From Neoscytalidium dimidiatum (lineage: Eukaryota; Ascomycota; Dothideomycetes; Botryosphaeriales; Botryosphaeriaceae): DNA of 64,000 nucleotides. The DNA lies in assembly GCA_037367355.1 (NCBI GenBank), contig CM074696.1, positions 4,464,001 through 4,528,000 of the forward strand, read 5' to 3'. Positions 23,879-37,403 of this stretch are shown piece after piece (position 1 is the first letter of the stretch; the number at the start of each line of letters is the position of its first letter). The notes beneath the pieces are model-generated. The model was not told where the DNA came from. It saw nothing but the letters and a program-made list of their open reading frames with translations, and did no database searches. The translations under genes and the position numbers were made by a program.

Positions 23879-24717
23879 CTAGTACCCGAAGCGATCTGGG
23901 TACACGACGAAGGGGTTCGCGCAACAAACCACGCCACACTCACGCTCCAGCCGCGTCGACGGCACCTGCCCGCGCCTGCAGCAGCCCCGCGCACACGTTG
24001 TCGGGCCGCGGCCCGCAAGGAGCGCGAACGGCACGAGTGTCGTGGGCGGGAGAGGCCGTGGCGGCGGCGGCGGCGGCGACGACGGCACGGCCAGGACGGG
24101 TGTTCCGGGCGGTGCGGCTGGGAGCCCGTCTCCGGTGACCAGCGGCTGCGGCATCCCTTCGAAGAGGGAATCGGGCCACGGCATAGTGCCGAAGGGCGGA
24201 CCCCGCGAGCCGTACGGACCGTTGGCGAGGACGTCCTGCGCGGCCTTGGCGCGCTCGGCGGCGTTGTCGGCGGCGACGGCGGACCACTGGTCGGGAGTGG
24301 TTGGTCAGCTCTGGGGTTCTTGCTTTTGTGGTTGGCCGGGTGGGTGGGTACTTACGAAGGCGCGCTCGTTGGCCGTCATCGTGCCGTACGCGACGATCCA
24401 GGCGTACAGGGTGTCGAGCACCCAGGCGGCGGAGATGGAGAGGAGGTAGAGAGGCGCGAGGACGAGGTCGTGGTGGAGGGTGCGGACGACCACCCGCCAG
24501 ACACGGAGGAGGATGCGGAGGAGGGTGCGGCCGTAGGCCGCGAAGGAGGGGGGCAGCTGGGCCGAGACCAGCGCCAGGAAGTAGAAGCTGAGGAACGAGG
24601 AGGTCAGTTTGAGGAAGATCTGGTGTAGGAGGGTTGTGCTTACAGGAGGATGAAGGGGATGCCGAAGAGGATGGCGACCAGCGCCAGGAAGAGCTCGAGA
24701 AGCTCGAAAGCTTCCAT
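23879..24717 (-). CDS. Small multi-pass membrane protein, unrecognised
   Basis: Three exons on the minus strand: 24717-24644, 24587-24356 and 24286-23879, joined in frame to give 237 aa. Both introns (56 and 69 bp) have good donors (GTAAGC, GTAAGT), CTGAC branch points and CAG acceptors. The N-terminus is hydrophobic (residues about 5-35), a basic amphipathic stretch rich in Arg and Val follows, and a second hydrophobic segment lies at about 65-90. The C-terminal part contains LANGPYGSRG, a poly-Pro run and an unusual Cys/Arg-rich end. I do not recognise the family. The last exon is less convincing than the first two, and the true end could differ. Membrane location is inferred from hydrophobicity. 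Confidence 0.65.
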
Positions 24718-25551
24718 TTTGGTGGTGGTGGTGGTGTTGGTGTTGGTGAGGAGGAGGATTGGAGGATGGCTGGTTATCGTTGAGTTTTGAGGTCGAGAGA
24801 CGAGTTGGAAGAAGAGTTGGTTGTAGAAGGAAAGGCTGGGTGGTTACCTACATATATATAATCTAGAAAAACAACAGTAAACAATTGACACATTAGATAC
24901 AATACAAGAATAGGACAGCATGTGACAATGCAATATGTAACTATTATGTGAAAGTAAAGTGAAGTGAAGTGAAGTGAGGTTACGGTATGACAGCCATCAA
25001 GGCTGGAGCCTTTGGCAACCTTGCGTGGGACTACGCCAGATATTCTACTGTCAAACCCCGTCATTTCATTGAATAGCCGAAGACTTCTCTATTCTGCTAC
25101 TAATCTTTCTAATCTGGACTGCTATATGAATTCCCGATTTGGAAATCTATAGTACCTAGCCAGGCCTTCTAACCGTTATTTCGACCTCAAGACTGCACTA
25201 TGTGAGATCTATGCGGGGTAACATTGCTAAAACAGTCAATATAGCTCGTCTATAATCCATTGGAAAGTAGGGTTGTCTGAAATAATATATCACTGCACTT
25301 ATTGTAAAGTAATGTCGCCGAACACACCTTTCTAAATGTGGAAGTAGTAGCGTGATCGGTCCGGGAATCGATCGTAGAACTGCGCATATAGAGCTAAAGC
25401 AGTCTTCTGGAGGTAAACGTTATTAAATCTGCTGAACATCAACGTCCGGATGACTGCTTCAACTGCTTGGATGGTGACGTTGTTGTAGTACATTCGGAAT
25501 AAAGCACAGGGTCCGGGCCAAGAACAACGACCAAATAAAGAGAAAGTAGCT
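24718..25551. other. AT-rich intergenic stretch with a hairpin element
   Basis: This lies between the membrane-protein start and the 3' end of TAD1. It begins with GGT/GTT repeats (24721-24750), then becomes AT-rich with a GTGAA-type repeat (about 24950-24977). It carries one copy of the dispersed hairpin element at 25396-25503. No gene is seen. Confidence 0.6.
25396..25503 (+). repeat. Hairpin element, copy 2
   Basis: The left arm 25396-25414 (AAGCAGTCTTCTGGAGGT) pairs with the right arm 25441-25459 (ACGTCCGGATGACTGCTTC) with a few mismatches. About 44 bp beyond the right arm are also shared with copy 3 at 36.3 kb, including GACGTTGTTG and CGGAATAAA. The element is therefore longer than the hairpin alone. 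Confidence 0.7.
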
Positions 25552-27091
25552 CTAGTCTAACTTGAAATTATCATCACCTGAGTTCTTTGCCCATCCTCGC
25601 AAGGCATCTTTCTTCGCGAACGCTTTTGCTTCCTCTCGTCCCAGCAGCGGCGGGCTCTGCTTCAGAGCTGAATAGGTCTTGCTTTGTGCAATCATATCCA
25701 CCAGTTGACTGATGTCTGGATTAGAATCGGTTTCCAAACACCGCGCAATGTCGGCCACAGCGCTCCACATTGCTCTTCTAGAGACGACACTTGCTCCCTT
25801 GACATCTCCCTGTTTCCTCCCTTGTAAAGCACCGTTAATGATGACCTCTTGGTGTTGTGGAGTGAACAAAGCACTCAGATTACATGGAAAGAGCTTCTGC
25901 CCAGGCTGGCCGCTTCGTCTGGACCATTCAAACTCGCGCGAGGTCGTGCACACATCGAAAGGTTGAAAGGAATAACCGGGAGGCCAGGCACCAGTCTTAT
26001 CAGGGGCCAATGGTGCCATTCTGCCTGCAGGGCTGAAGGCGCGCGTGATCGCCGATGGGACGTGCTGAGATTCGGGCAAGATAAGAGTACGAAGGTATAC
26101 GTTTCGTGGGTCCAGGAGAATAGCGGATAAGGCATTCAGGAGAGAAGTGCATTGCTTTAGAGCAATCTTGTCGGTACACGATTTGCTCAAGGTCGGGGGT
26201 GCATCGGGACGTGCTGATATGCGAGAGCTATTGATAAGATATAGGCCACGACATGTGGGGAGGATGGCAATGCGAATGCCAGGATGGATGCGTACCTGGC
26301 TTGCGGCGAACGACGCCGAGCTCCGAGAAATAGCCTCGACCTCGAAGGACGACGTCGCCCTCAGCCGCAGCACCTCCCGGCGCGGCGGGTGTCGGATTTG
26401 CGGGTACAGACCAGGGAGTGGGATCCTCTTGGGCCTCCATGGTTAGCTCCATGCTGGCGTCCCCGCAGGGCGCCTCGGAGCAATACATGTGGATTTCCAA
26501 TCCAGGCCTCAGTGCGAACGGTTGCGGCGCAGTCCGAGATATTTCGCACGCATCTCGTCGCCGTACGAAGTCCGAGACACGCTCATTGGATGATACGAGA
26601 GCTGCGCACTCGTCGATTAGGAAGCGGTTGAAGGCACGGATGGCCAGGACTTCGGCGTGCCAGTCGTGCAGCACGACGCCGTGAGCAGCGGAAACTTTGG
26701 CGGCCGAAAGACACTTCATGCCCGTCCTGCCAGTTTGCACCAGAGCAATCGATGTAAGCTTAGTCGTTGGCGCAAATAATGCATCTTAAAAGGCCAAGGT
26801 TTAATTACCCCAGAGCGACACAGGTCAGCGTGGATTCATCGTCTACTCTGGCCGGCAGTTGCGTCAGCAAAGGGCCAAGAAAAAAAAGAAAAGGAAAAGG
26901 GAAGGAGAGACTACGGTGCTGCGCTTGATAAGGCGCATCTAGATTCAGCATGTACCTCTAGACAAGACCACACCAGCCAGCGGTACCCACTCCCGGGCGT
27001 GCGAGTCACGGGCGCGCGGCTTGCACTTGGCGGGCAGGGCAGCGAAGGCACGCAAAACGCAGGCTTGCACGTCGTCGGGGGCAGACCGCAT
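25552..27091 (-). CDS. TAD1: tRNA-specific adenosine deaminase (Tad1/ADAT1)
   Basis: Four exons on the minus strand: 27091-26956, 26845-26809, 26726-26296 and 26213-25552, giving 421 aa. The enzyme deaminates adenosine 37, next to the anticodon, of tRNA-Ala to inosine. The catalytic set of the ADAR/Tad1 fold is visible: H81-A-E83 in LHDWHAEVLAIRAFNRF, C145 in SEAPCGDAS, and C214 in PPTLSKSCTDK. The conserved N-terminal phrase ALPAKCKP to REWVPLAGVVLS is in exon 1. The 37 nt second exon supplies the STLTCVALG part. Each join keeps the frame and restores family motifs (TGMKCL, RRKPARPDAPPT). Read-through of the last intron shifts out of the motif, which decided the acceptor at 26214. It is transcribed divergently from the NT-C2 gene. 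Confidence 0.92.
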
Positions 27092-27526
27092 TGCCAAAAA
27101 AAAAAAAAAACAAATCGAACCACAGGTGTCAGAAGGGGCGTAAGACAGCAGTGCGGGATTTCTGATGGGTGGGTGGGAACAAGGCCGGAGGTTTGGCGTG
27201 GTTTTTCGGAGATGGTGCGTCATATTATTTGTGGCCGCCGCACGATTGATCCGATGATGGAGAGGCATGAGGCATGGTGAGGCTTGGGGCGCAGGCGGTG
27301 GGCTCGTGCCAATCCGTCGGATGAACTGGGGAGGGGGGAACAGGACCCGCCGCCGCTCGGTTGCCCTCCCGCTGCTCCATTCCACCCCCCCAGCCCTGCC
27401 ATTCCGCGAGCAGCGCCTTGCCTTGTCTGGACGACGTGACCGCGACAGAACAGGAAGCGCCAGACGTGCCCCGAGCCTCGTTCTGTCTGATAAAGTCCCC
27501 GGCTTCCCCACAGCTTTTTCGCAACC
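27092..27526. promoter_or_regulatory. Divergent promoter region between TAD1 and the NT-C2 gene
   Basis: The two start codons, at 27091 (-) and 27527 (+), are 435 bp apart, so both promoters must lie here. A run of 15 A (27096-27110) sits immediately upstream of the TAD1 start. I see no clear TATA box. Long open frames on the minus strand over this stretch are not supported. Confidence 0.55.
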
Positions 27527-28915
27527 ATGCAAGCTTTCGGTGAGATCCTCCGCCGTCAATGGCTCCGCGGCGCAAGTCCGTCGCATGGGCGAGCGAGTCG
27601 CTGACGGCTCTCGCAGTCCCCAAACACCGCCGAGTAAGAACCCAGATGTCGCCGCGCCCCAAGTCTTGCCTGCTAACCGTCGTCGCAGCCAAAATTCGAC
27701 GTCCAGCTGAGGGTACGTTCCCTCCCCAGTCCTCCCTCCTACCCCTTCCTTTCCCGCGCTTCGTCCCTGACTTTGCGCCGCTCTAGATCCTTGACCTAAA
27801 CAACGTCCCCCTTGTTTCTGGCATATCCTACGTGAAATGGCACATCCCCGGCTCCGCTGCCGCCGAGCATCGTGGCCGTACCGAGCGCCGAGCGATTAAG
27901 GAGCATAAGGTGTTCTACGACTACGAGAAACATATACCCGTGCGCATAACTATTCAGAACAAGACAAAGATGCTCGAGGACGCCTGGATGCACTTTGAGG
28001 TCATACAAGAGTACACTTCGGGGGCCAAGAACGATCGGATAGTGCTGGGAAAAGTTGATCTCAACCTCTCCGAATACGTTGAGGCTAGTGAACATGAAGC
28101 CGATGAATCTGAGGGTATCGTTCGGCGCTACCTCATGCAGGAGAGTAAGATCAACAGTACGCTAAAGGTTGGCTTCTTCGCAGTCTACGCCGGACAGACA
28201 CTGACATGTGCAGATTGGAATATACATGAGGCAGGTCGATGGTGATAGGGACTATATTGCGTAGGCCATCTCCGATTGTCGAGACCTATAGATGCTGATC
28301 CGGCCTAGCCCGTCATTGAGGAACGCCCAAGTTTTTGGCGGAATCGCAGGAATCATCGCCGGAGAGCCAGTGGAAGGGGATGATTCAGGGCGTACGTTGA
28401 CAATGGCTGCTTCTGTGAATCTTACTAATTTAGTAGCAGGTCTACCGACTCTGAGCAAAACAAGTCGCGCCGATGGTGAGCTCCAAGACATGTACCGCCG
28501 AACTGAAATCGCATACTGGGCTGCGCAACAGGGAGAGCTTCGTGCGGATGAGTGCATCGAGGATATATTTAGTGGAGGCGATGGGTGGGGACACGCAGAC
28601 GGGAAGCATCTAGGCGATCGCCTGGGAGTAGAAGGGGACAGCGCATCTCTCAGTGATAGCGGATCTCGATCACCTCGGCGTGGATGGCACAGGAGCAACC
28701 CCAGTCAGGGTAGCAATAAGTCGCAGGACACGCTGAAAAAGGTGCGAATGGCCGGGCACGACCGTGGGCTCTCTATCCGCGGAAGGGCTAGTCTCGAACA
28801 GCAAGCAAATCAGATGAAGGCGGAGGCGCACATGCCAAGGAGTAGACCGACTCATGAAGTCGACGAGCTGGAGGTTAGGGATGATTTGAGGAGTTGGACT
28901 CTTCCCGTGCATTGA
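27527..28915 (+). CDS. NT-C2 (EEIG1/EHBP1 N-terminal type C2) domain protein
   Basis: Seven exons: 27527-27539, 27617-27633, 27689-27712, 27787-28167, 28214-28260, 28309-28391 and 28440-28915; 346 aa. The first three exons are tiny (13, 17 and 24 nt) and together give MQAFVPKHRRPKFDVQLR, a family-like start. The NT-C2 fold runs to about residue 160 (ILDLNNVPLVSG, SYVKWHIPGS, EHRGRT, KHIPVRITI, LGKVDLNLSEY, INSTLKIGI). LQDMYRRTEIAYWAAQQGEL and CIEDIFSGG follow, then a Ser-rich disordered tail. The domain is thought to bind membranes in trafficking or cytoskeletal proteins; the function here is inferred. Intron 4 has a weak donor (GTTGGC), but its removal restores the motif. Intron 6 (48 bp, no stop) could be retained. 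Confidence 0.85.
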
Positions 28916-29372
28916 GGAGGATTCCAGCAGAAAGTCATGGAAAAGGGCATCGGAGGATAGGCTACGAATGCGCTAGTGCTTAAGAGGTGGAGCAGACAGG
29001 ACACGGCTGCAGAGCACCTTGTTTGCGCTTACACAGCATCAGGATCGGAGTTGGGGTGATTATTCAGGATGGGATCACAGGCAGCTTAGATAATAACATG
29101 CACATCACAGCGGGAATGCGAGGAATTCGTCTTCTGCTTGGCAGCTGCTCGGCCCGTAGGCCGACAAGCGAGGGAATGCCCCTGTGGTCACTAGCAGGCG
29201 GGAGGTTACGGCGGCGGCGGCGTCGGACTCCCGAGTGGCCGAGTCCAAAAAAAGTGAGTTCGGCGGCCAGAGGCGGCTCGAGTGCGAAACGCGAAAGCTG
29301 CCGCTGCTCGACTTTGGCAAGAACCGCACTGCCAGTTCCATCCAAGCGCATTCCGCCTCGTTCTCCTCCCAT
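28916..29372. other. Intergenic and leader region of the SLS1-type gene
   Basis: This separates the tandem NT-C2 and SLS1-type genes. An in-frame open frame extends upstream of 29373 to about 29184 but begins at a weak start and lacks a mitochondrial-type N-terminus, so it is treated as leader. Confidence 0.5.
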
Positions 29373-32300
29373 ATGCTCGCCCAGGGGTCTTTGGGCGCGT
29401 CAGTATGTCTTCGATGCCGACTTAGTCAAGCGCGCTTGCGTCTTGGGCGCTTGCCTGCTCTACCTTTCGCCGCAACCTCCACCACCGTCGCCGCCGCAAG
29501 CTTTACCACCTCCATTCGACGATCACGAGCCGATGATTCGCTCGAAGTCCCAGACGTCGCTGCACCCGAAATACGGAAAGAATTCAATCCTCTTACTCCA
29601 TACGTTCGGAGGGTGCAGAGCAAGCAGGTAGACAAAGATGCTCCGACGGACGGCAAATCGAAGTCAAGGCCCCTAAGGCGCGGCCGGGGGGGGAAGAAAA
29701 TCAAAGATCTGTCCGCGCCGTTGAAGCAACAATATCTGGAGGGCGGTTCGGAAGTCCTCATTCTGCGGGACGTCATTGAGCCCCCGCAAGACAGCGAAGC
29801 TGGTGAGCCTGTCGAGAACGATACCCGCGCGGCAGAGCGGCGGCAGGAGATCCGTCAGATTTTGGAGGAATCCATTGCCAGTCAGTCGGCTGTTCCTGGC
29901 CAGGAGGAGGTGAACGAGCACATCAACAAAATCAGGCCTGTGTCCACAGAGGGTCCGCATTACCCGGCCTTTGTGACCAGGGAGGAGCTCCAAAATATCG
30001 TGAAGGCATTGAAGGGTGGCTACACTGTTGCTCAATTAAGGCGGTATGCTGCTGTTACCGAGAGCCTGGAGCAGCTGGAAGAGCTGAACAGAGTGGAAAA
30101 ATCAGAGCTCGGATTCAAATGGATATCTACCTGGCAGGAAGGCGTAACGTCGATTGACAGGAGACTTCCTGACCCCGACGAAATTGGAGTCCCCGTGGAA
30201 AAACTGACAAAGATGAAGCTGGTGGACCGGATTGTGCGAGGCATCTGGAACGTCGGCGTCATCGAGGAGAATGAAGCAATCGGAGAAATCGAGGTCAAGC
30301 TCGAACCGTGGCAATTCGATCTTCTCCTCAATTCCAATCGACGTACGCCTGCCTGTTTTTTTTTTTTTTTTTTGGTTGCAGTCTGCTAACACTTAGTAGA
30401 GAGCACGAATTACACAATCCTCGACAACATTGGACATCAACGTCGTGTTAGGATTGAGTCGTATCGTCCAGAGAGCATTGTCCGCTTCATCGCCGAGAAA
30501 GAAAACACAGAGCAGGCTATCACCGATTTGAGACGCGCATTGAGAAAGTTCAGGACGTTGATTTTCAACCTCGGAGATTTCGAATCTCTCAGCCAAAAGC
30601 GTGGGCAGCAATATTTGATGGACTTTTTCTCCGAAAAGGATTTGGAAGTCACCGAAAGATTGAGCAACACATTTCTTGACACTAGCTCAAATTCTAAGGT
30701 ATGTTTCAAATAGGTCTAACAGTGTCATCAATGCTAATGTTTGTAAAGTTGGTGATTCACGGAACAGATTGGTCGTCTATTGAATTAGCACGACGGATCT
30801 TGCTTAGCATTATCGATCCCCCATCCGCAGCTGAAAGCAACATTATGGCGGACACTGAAGGGGAGGGCTTCGTTCAAGCTACATCTACCGAGAGCGCCCT
30901 ACACTACCGATATAGGAGGAAGCAGTACGGCCGATGGACATTCCCGGTCCAGAGGGAATCTAAGAAGCGAATGGACAAAATCACGAATCCCGGCGCGGAA
31001 TCAACTACAACATCTCAGGAGTCGCTGGGAGACCAAGCGGAACAAGCAGTGACATCAACAGCAGATACCGTAACTGCATCGAACGATGTAGAGTTGGGGC
31101 CTCTGACTGAGAAGAAAACCTCGGAGATCGAAGAAGTAAACGACCGGTCGGAACTTGTTGACAAGGTCGTCAACTACTTGACCAGCCCGGTGGATGGCCG
31201 TAGCAGCGCTTCTGCAGAGTCATTTCCTGCAACCAAAAATGCCAGGACAACCTACTGGAGCCCTCATACATTATTGGAGCTGTATGCGAACTACGGAAAC
31301 GTTTTGCACAAACCTTCCCCTGCCAATACTTCTCTAACACCGATATCTCTTCCTGATCTCCTAAGCCATTCCGAACGCTCCAGCCGTACCTTCCTTCACG
31401 CTGTTCCCGGGTTCAGTCCTTTCCTTCAATACATGACTGCAAAAACCAGATTCAATCATCATTTCAACGAAGAGAAGCTTCCGGATACTCTTCTCTTTCG
31501 ATTTATGCCTGCTCCGTGGGACATCGAAGATCCGTCTTCGCTAGAAGATTTCCCTGATTTGGGATTACGGATTCAAGTCAATAAGGGAACGGGCCGCGCA
31601 AGGTTTCAAGGTCTGGGCTTGACTGTAAGAGAGCGGAATATGGACGTGCTTCTGCCCAGACAGGCGGTTGATCTGCGTTTCGTGCGTCGGGAGGTCGTCT
31701 GGACTAAAGATGCGCTGTTGCGCTCTGAAGAGCTTCGCGATTACCTCTCCATGATCAATACTAGCCTGACAGGCGGAGGATCCATTCGAGCCCCAGCAAA
31801 GTTAACGCTGCGGATCCCGGCATGGACTGTCAGAAACCCGGATAAGTACAGTTCGCTACCGACCGAAACAACGGAACACGGGAAGGAATTCGTCAAAGAA
31901 TTCGTCTTCTCTGCCATCGAGCACAGGCAGATGGTCAAATTCGATGTTCCCGATAGCGACCACCGGGTTTCCTACACTTCCGTCGAGGCTGGTAGATTGG
32001 GTGGAAGACGTGGCGAACTGCGTATCCGGCTAAGGAAACCTGCCAATAATTCGGATGACCTGAATGCACGTGTACCAGGGCTAGTCAAGGAAGCATTCGA
32101 CATCGCGTCTTGGATTAACGATGCCGTGTATGAGAAGCTGCCTGCCCCTGCTCCGCCCAAGATCAAGAAAGTTCACAGGCATAGTTCGTTCCTACGGCTA
32201 ACGTCTGACGGACGGCTCATAGAGCCATCACCATACAATACTGACAAGGAGGTTAAGGATGAAGAGGTGGAAAGTGGCGGCAGAGTGGAGAAGGAGGCAG

Positions 32301-32398
32301 CCAGTGGTGGCGGAGGCGAACAAGCCCCGGCATCGGGAGACGAGGCTGTTTCGCAAGGTGAAGATCTTGATTCGCCGTTGAAGGAGGGTGCAAACTAA
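29373..32398 (+). CDS. SLS1: Mitochondrial inner-membrane-bound regulator, SLS1 family
   Basis: Three exons: 29373-30342, 30397-30698 and 30749-32398; 973 aa. The ATG at 29373 starts an Arg/Ala/Ser-rich N-terminus with no acidic residues for about 50 positions, a good matrix-targeting sequence. The body fits the fungal SLS family: a helical N-terminal part, the stretch after the first intron (LESTNYTILDNIGHQRRVRI), and a long C-terminal domain with the repeated theme VHGTDWSSIELARR and FRFMPAPWDIEDPSSLEDFPDL. In yeast Sls1 couples mitochondrial transcription and translation at the inner membrane; the same role is inferred here. Intron 1 (54 bp) has a CTAAC branch point and an 18-T run; intron 2 is 50 bp. 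The C-terminal 60 residues are Glu/Gly-rich and poorly conserved. Confidence 0.85.
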
Positions 32399-33475
32399 GG
32401 TGCCGATTGATGTTCAGACTTGTGGTGGGGAATTCACTGTATGTATGAATGTTGAAAGGAGAATTAAGGCTATGTAAGGTCCTGGGATAAGCATCGTTTG
32501 AGGGATCGCGGGCAGCGAAATTCTGGGGCGATCCTTCGCATCCATGATAGAGGCTTGGCGCTTCGGGGAAAATCAACGGTAGGAAAAAAGAACAAAAGAA
32601 GAAATGTGATGGAATGTAAAATAAAAATATAAGCTCGCCACTTAATTAATGCAGAGTTTGACTTTCGGTGAAAGATGTTGAAAGGCACGTGCAAGTTGTT
32701 GGCGGTGTCTCTGCAAGGCAACGCGGTGGTAGAGTCAATTTTTTTTTTTTCTGCCGCGCGGACCGTCGACGTCATGGCAAATTCCAACGGCGCCCGAAAC
32801 AGTCATTCAGCCGGCGGGGTGAGCCGCGCAGCCTTTTGGAAGCTTGTCGCAGCTGCCTGCTTGACCAACACGATCGTTCCAAGACGGAAGGAGCGCGAGG
32901 GTGCTGGCATTGTGGGCGTAGAGACTCCGGTGTCCAAGAAGCGAGGGAGCGGCCAGGATTGAGGGGGGTTGTGGCCGCGCAAAGGATCCTCGCGGTGATG
33001 GCAACACCAGGCGCCACAAAGCTTTGACTCCCGCAGTGTCCCAAGGGCACGATTCGCGCGCCAGAGGAGCAGTGGGCCGGCAGGGCAGGGCAGGGCGGGC
33101 GGAAGTATGTAGGCGGAGGCACGAGATTCGCAGCAGGCTAAGTATTCACGATGCAGCGGGCGCTGCACGTTGCCGCTAGAGGGGCTGGCGGCTGCAAGTC
33201 ACAGAGGTTCTGGACGGCGTGTGGCAACTGGATCTACAGTGCGGTGAGAGGGCGAGGAAGCCATCTTGCGGCTAGCAGGCACAAGATCCAATTGTAGGGG
33301 CTCAAGAGCAGTGGTCGACTCCACGGGAGTCATACCGTGAACAGCGCACGCATCAGACGAGCGCTCGTTGGGCCGCCGCCGCAAGGTTGCCCCGCCATCA
33401 GCTGGCAGTGCATGAGTGAGGGCACAAAAGTTTTCCCTGCTTAGTTAGCGCCCCCACCACCGCCGCCCGCGCCCG

Positions 33476-33482
33476 ATAAAAA
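33476..33482 (+). promoter_or_regulatory. TATA-like element of TEF1
   Basis: ATAAAAA, about 200 bp upstream of the TEF1 ATG and followed by a CT-rich tract (ctcttcttttcctctcc), the usual arrangement in highly expressed fungal genes. Assigned by position and sequence only. Confidence 0.45.
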
Positions 33483-33558
33483 CCTTCCAGCGCCCCTCCA
33501 CCACCTCTTCTTTTCCTCTCCGTCTCACACACCTCGAATCGTCGGCATTCGTACCTGT

Positions 33559-33627
33559 GTATGTCCATCGCCCACCCCGCGCCTGCCACGCCTCCTTGCC
33601 TTGAGCATTGTGCTGACCGGCCCACAG
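33559..33627 (+). other. Probable intron in the TEF1 5' leader
   Basis: Donor GTATGT at 33559, branch-like GTGCTGACC at about 33610-33618, acceptor CACAG ending at 33627. Removing it leaves a leader ending in CACCATGGG. Not provable without transcripts. Confidence 0.5.
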
Positions 33628-33683
33628 GAATTTAACCTACTTCATTTCAACCTTCCAGACACCTCAGCCTTTACACCGTCACC

Positions 33684-35587
<1,904 letters not shown>

Positions 35588-36331
35588 GCGGTTCCTATCG
35601 CGGTGCCTCTTTTTTCTTTCAACCCTTAGCGACATATTCCCGTGGAGGGTTTCGTGGTGATGGAGCATTTCTTACTTTTCTAACGGTTTACGAATCATGG
35701 GAAGGGAGGATTGCTAGATTTACTTCTATCCTCTCAAATAAAAATAGAAGTGACGATGTTCTGACAAAAAATATTCCTTTTGATTTCACATTCAGACACC
35801 CTATTCGTACTTCAATGCTCCTGTGAACGAATCCATTTCACTTGTCTTACGAATATCTATTGTCTTACGACTCGTGCCGTTGATTGCTGCCTGTTTTTGG
35901 ACTACCACTTAATGCTTTTCCCCTCCGGCTTGGTGCTGCATATCCAAACTTCCGTAAGCAAGCCCAGTACTTATACTATCTCCCAGGCGATCTAGAGAAT
36001 GTTCCTATTCAGAACGTTCGAGTCAACCTTGTAAGAGGTTGCTATGTATGGCCCAACCACTCCCACTACTACTAAAGTAGAACGAAGGCAACCGATTTCA
36101 CAAGAGACGAGTAAAGATCGCTCCCCGTTACAGTCTCCCAGTACTCGAACCAGGAACTTATTCCTTATTATATTTGTCCATCGAGACTCGATACACATAT
36201 GATCTATCGTACACTAAACTCGCTTAATTTATAGTGTCTCCTACCTCGCCTATAGACTTTAGTCAAACATGTTCCTAGGCTTTTTTTTTGGGTTTTCTTT
36301 CTATGTTCTGCACAACAGCCAATAGGGAGCT

Positions 36332-36430
36332 GAAGCAGTCGTCCGGACGTGAATGTAATGATTCGACTAAAATTCTGCGTCCGGACAACTGCTTCCACTC
36401 GGGACTCGCGACGTTATTGCAATTTTTACG
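36332..36430 (+). repeat. Hairpin element, copy 3 (best arms)
   Basis: Left arm 36332-36350 (GAAGCAGTCGTCCGGACGT) and right arm 36377-36395 (GCGTCCGGACAACTGCTTC) pair at 17 of 19 positions around a 26 bp spacer. Sequence past the right arm (CGACGTTATTG and CGGAACAAA) is shared with copy 2. Confidence 0.8.
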
Positions 36431-37148
36431 GAACAAATTCAATGACTAGCCAAGAGGCTACTATATCATGAAAATGGCAAAGGTGCCCACGAACGCCTCT
36501 GTTTATACGAATCTCTTGAGTAGTAATTGGATGAAGACTAAAGACCAAGTGCCAGACATGCTTAAAACATATTTATCTGTGCTCAACCTGTGCTTAGTTG
36601 CTTGTCAGAGCACTAACCTGGCACCTGCGTTACCGTTCTGAAGAAGTCTTTACCAATTATGTCCACAAGAGAGCAATTTTCTGAGCTCCACTAGAGCAAT
36701 GGACTAAGCACCTATCACTCCTACTTATTCTATAAGGGACAGCCAGCCGGAGAAGATATGGCTAAACCGTAACTATTAGACTAATAACGTGACTAGGAAA
36801 GGAATACCAGCTGCTAAGTGTCCATATTAGAGTGGCTTTCTATAAATCTTGGTTTTTCATGTCAGTTGCTCGCGGGGGTCCACCGGAGTCCAGCCAGATG
36901 TGCAGGCGACGGCCCAAAGTTACCTCGTCGCAATGAAACAGGCGCTGTAACAACCAGAGACAATATTAGAGAGCTCCCATGAAGTCTTCGAGAGCGGGAA
37001 AATCCCAGTGTACAGCAACGCACAATCCAACATTGACCGCAGTCAGGGCCAACAGACTTAAGTACACCCCAAATGCTCCGGCCGGCGTGTCGATTCTTCC
37101 CATGATAATACTTTTTTTTCCCTATAGACCAGGCTTCAAACGCGCAAG

Positions 37149-37403
37149 ATGTTGGTGGTGACATTCATTTCCCTGACGTCCTTTTGCTACTTATTGGCAA
37201 CGGATACAGCTCTCATTTCTGGACAGAAATCTGGACATTCAGATTGCCGGTCTTCGACATATACATTTGACTTTTTGACTATTTTAAGTACCACTTCAGC
37301 CTGCATCGAGGACCTCAACAAGTTTATTTTTACAACTCAGTCATTTCCACAAAAGAAAGCAGAAATATGGACTGTAGAGAGGGTAATTAAGCAGTCATAT
37401 TGA
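37149..37403 (+). CDS. Possible small secreted orphan protein
   Basis: An 84-codon ORF from an ATG at 37149. The first 20 residues (MLVVTFISLTSFCYLLATDT) resemble a signal peptide, and the rest has three cysteines and no recognised domain. Its last codons and its stop (37401-37403) lie inside the left arm of hairpin element copy 4, so the reading frame has probably been truncated or created by that insertion. It sits in an AT-rich block full of relics. It may be a chance ORF. Confidence 0.2.
   Translation: MLVVTFISLTSFCYLLATDTALISGQKSGHSDCRSSTYTFDFLTILSTTSACIEDLNKFIFTTQSFPQKKAEIWTVERVIKQSY

Larger units (their letters stand above)
32399..33683. other. Intergenic region and TEF1 promoter
   Basis: No gene is recognised between SLS1 and TEF1. 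A T-run lies at about 32739-32750. The last 250 bp have features of a strong fungal promoter: a TATA-like element, a CT-rich tract (33497-33530) and a probable intron in the leader, listed separately. Confidence 0.6.

Noticed and set aside
28392..28439. Reading through the sixth intron of the NT-C2 gene
   Set aside because: The 48 bp segment is in frame without stops, but it has a GTACGT donor, a CTTACTAA branch region and a GCAG acceptor, so it was called an intron; retention remains possible.
36119..36180. Possible 5S rRNA or tRNA-like fragment
   Set aside because: On the minus strand GGTTCGAGTACTGGGAGAC recalls a B box or a 5S rRNA 3' segment, but no A box, full cloverleaf or remaining 5S sequence could be aligned.
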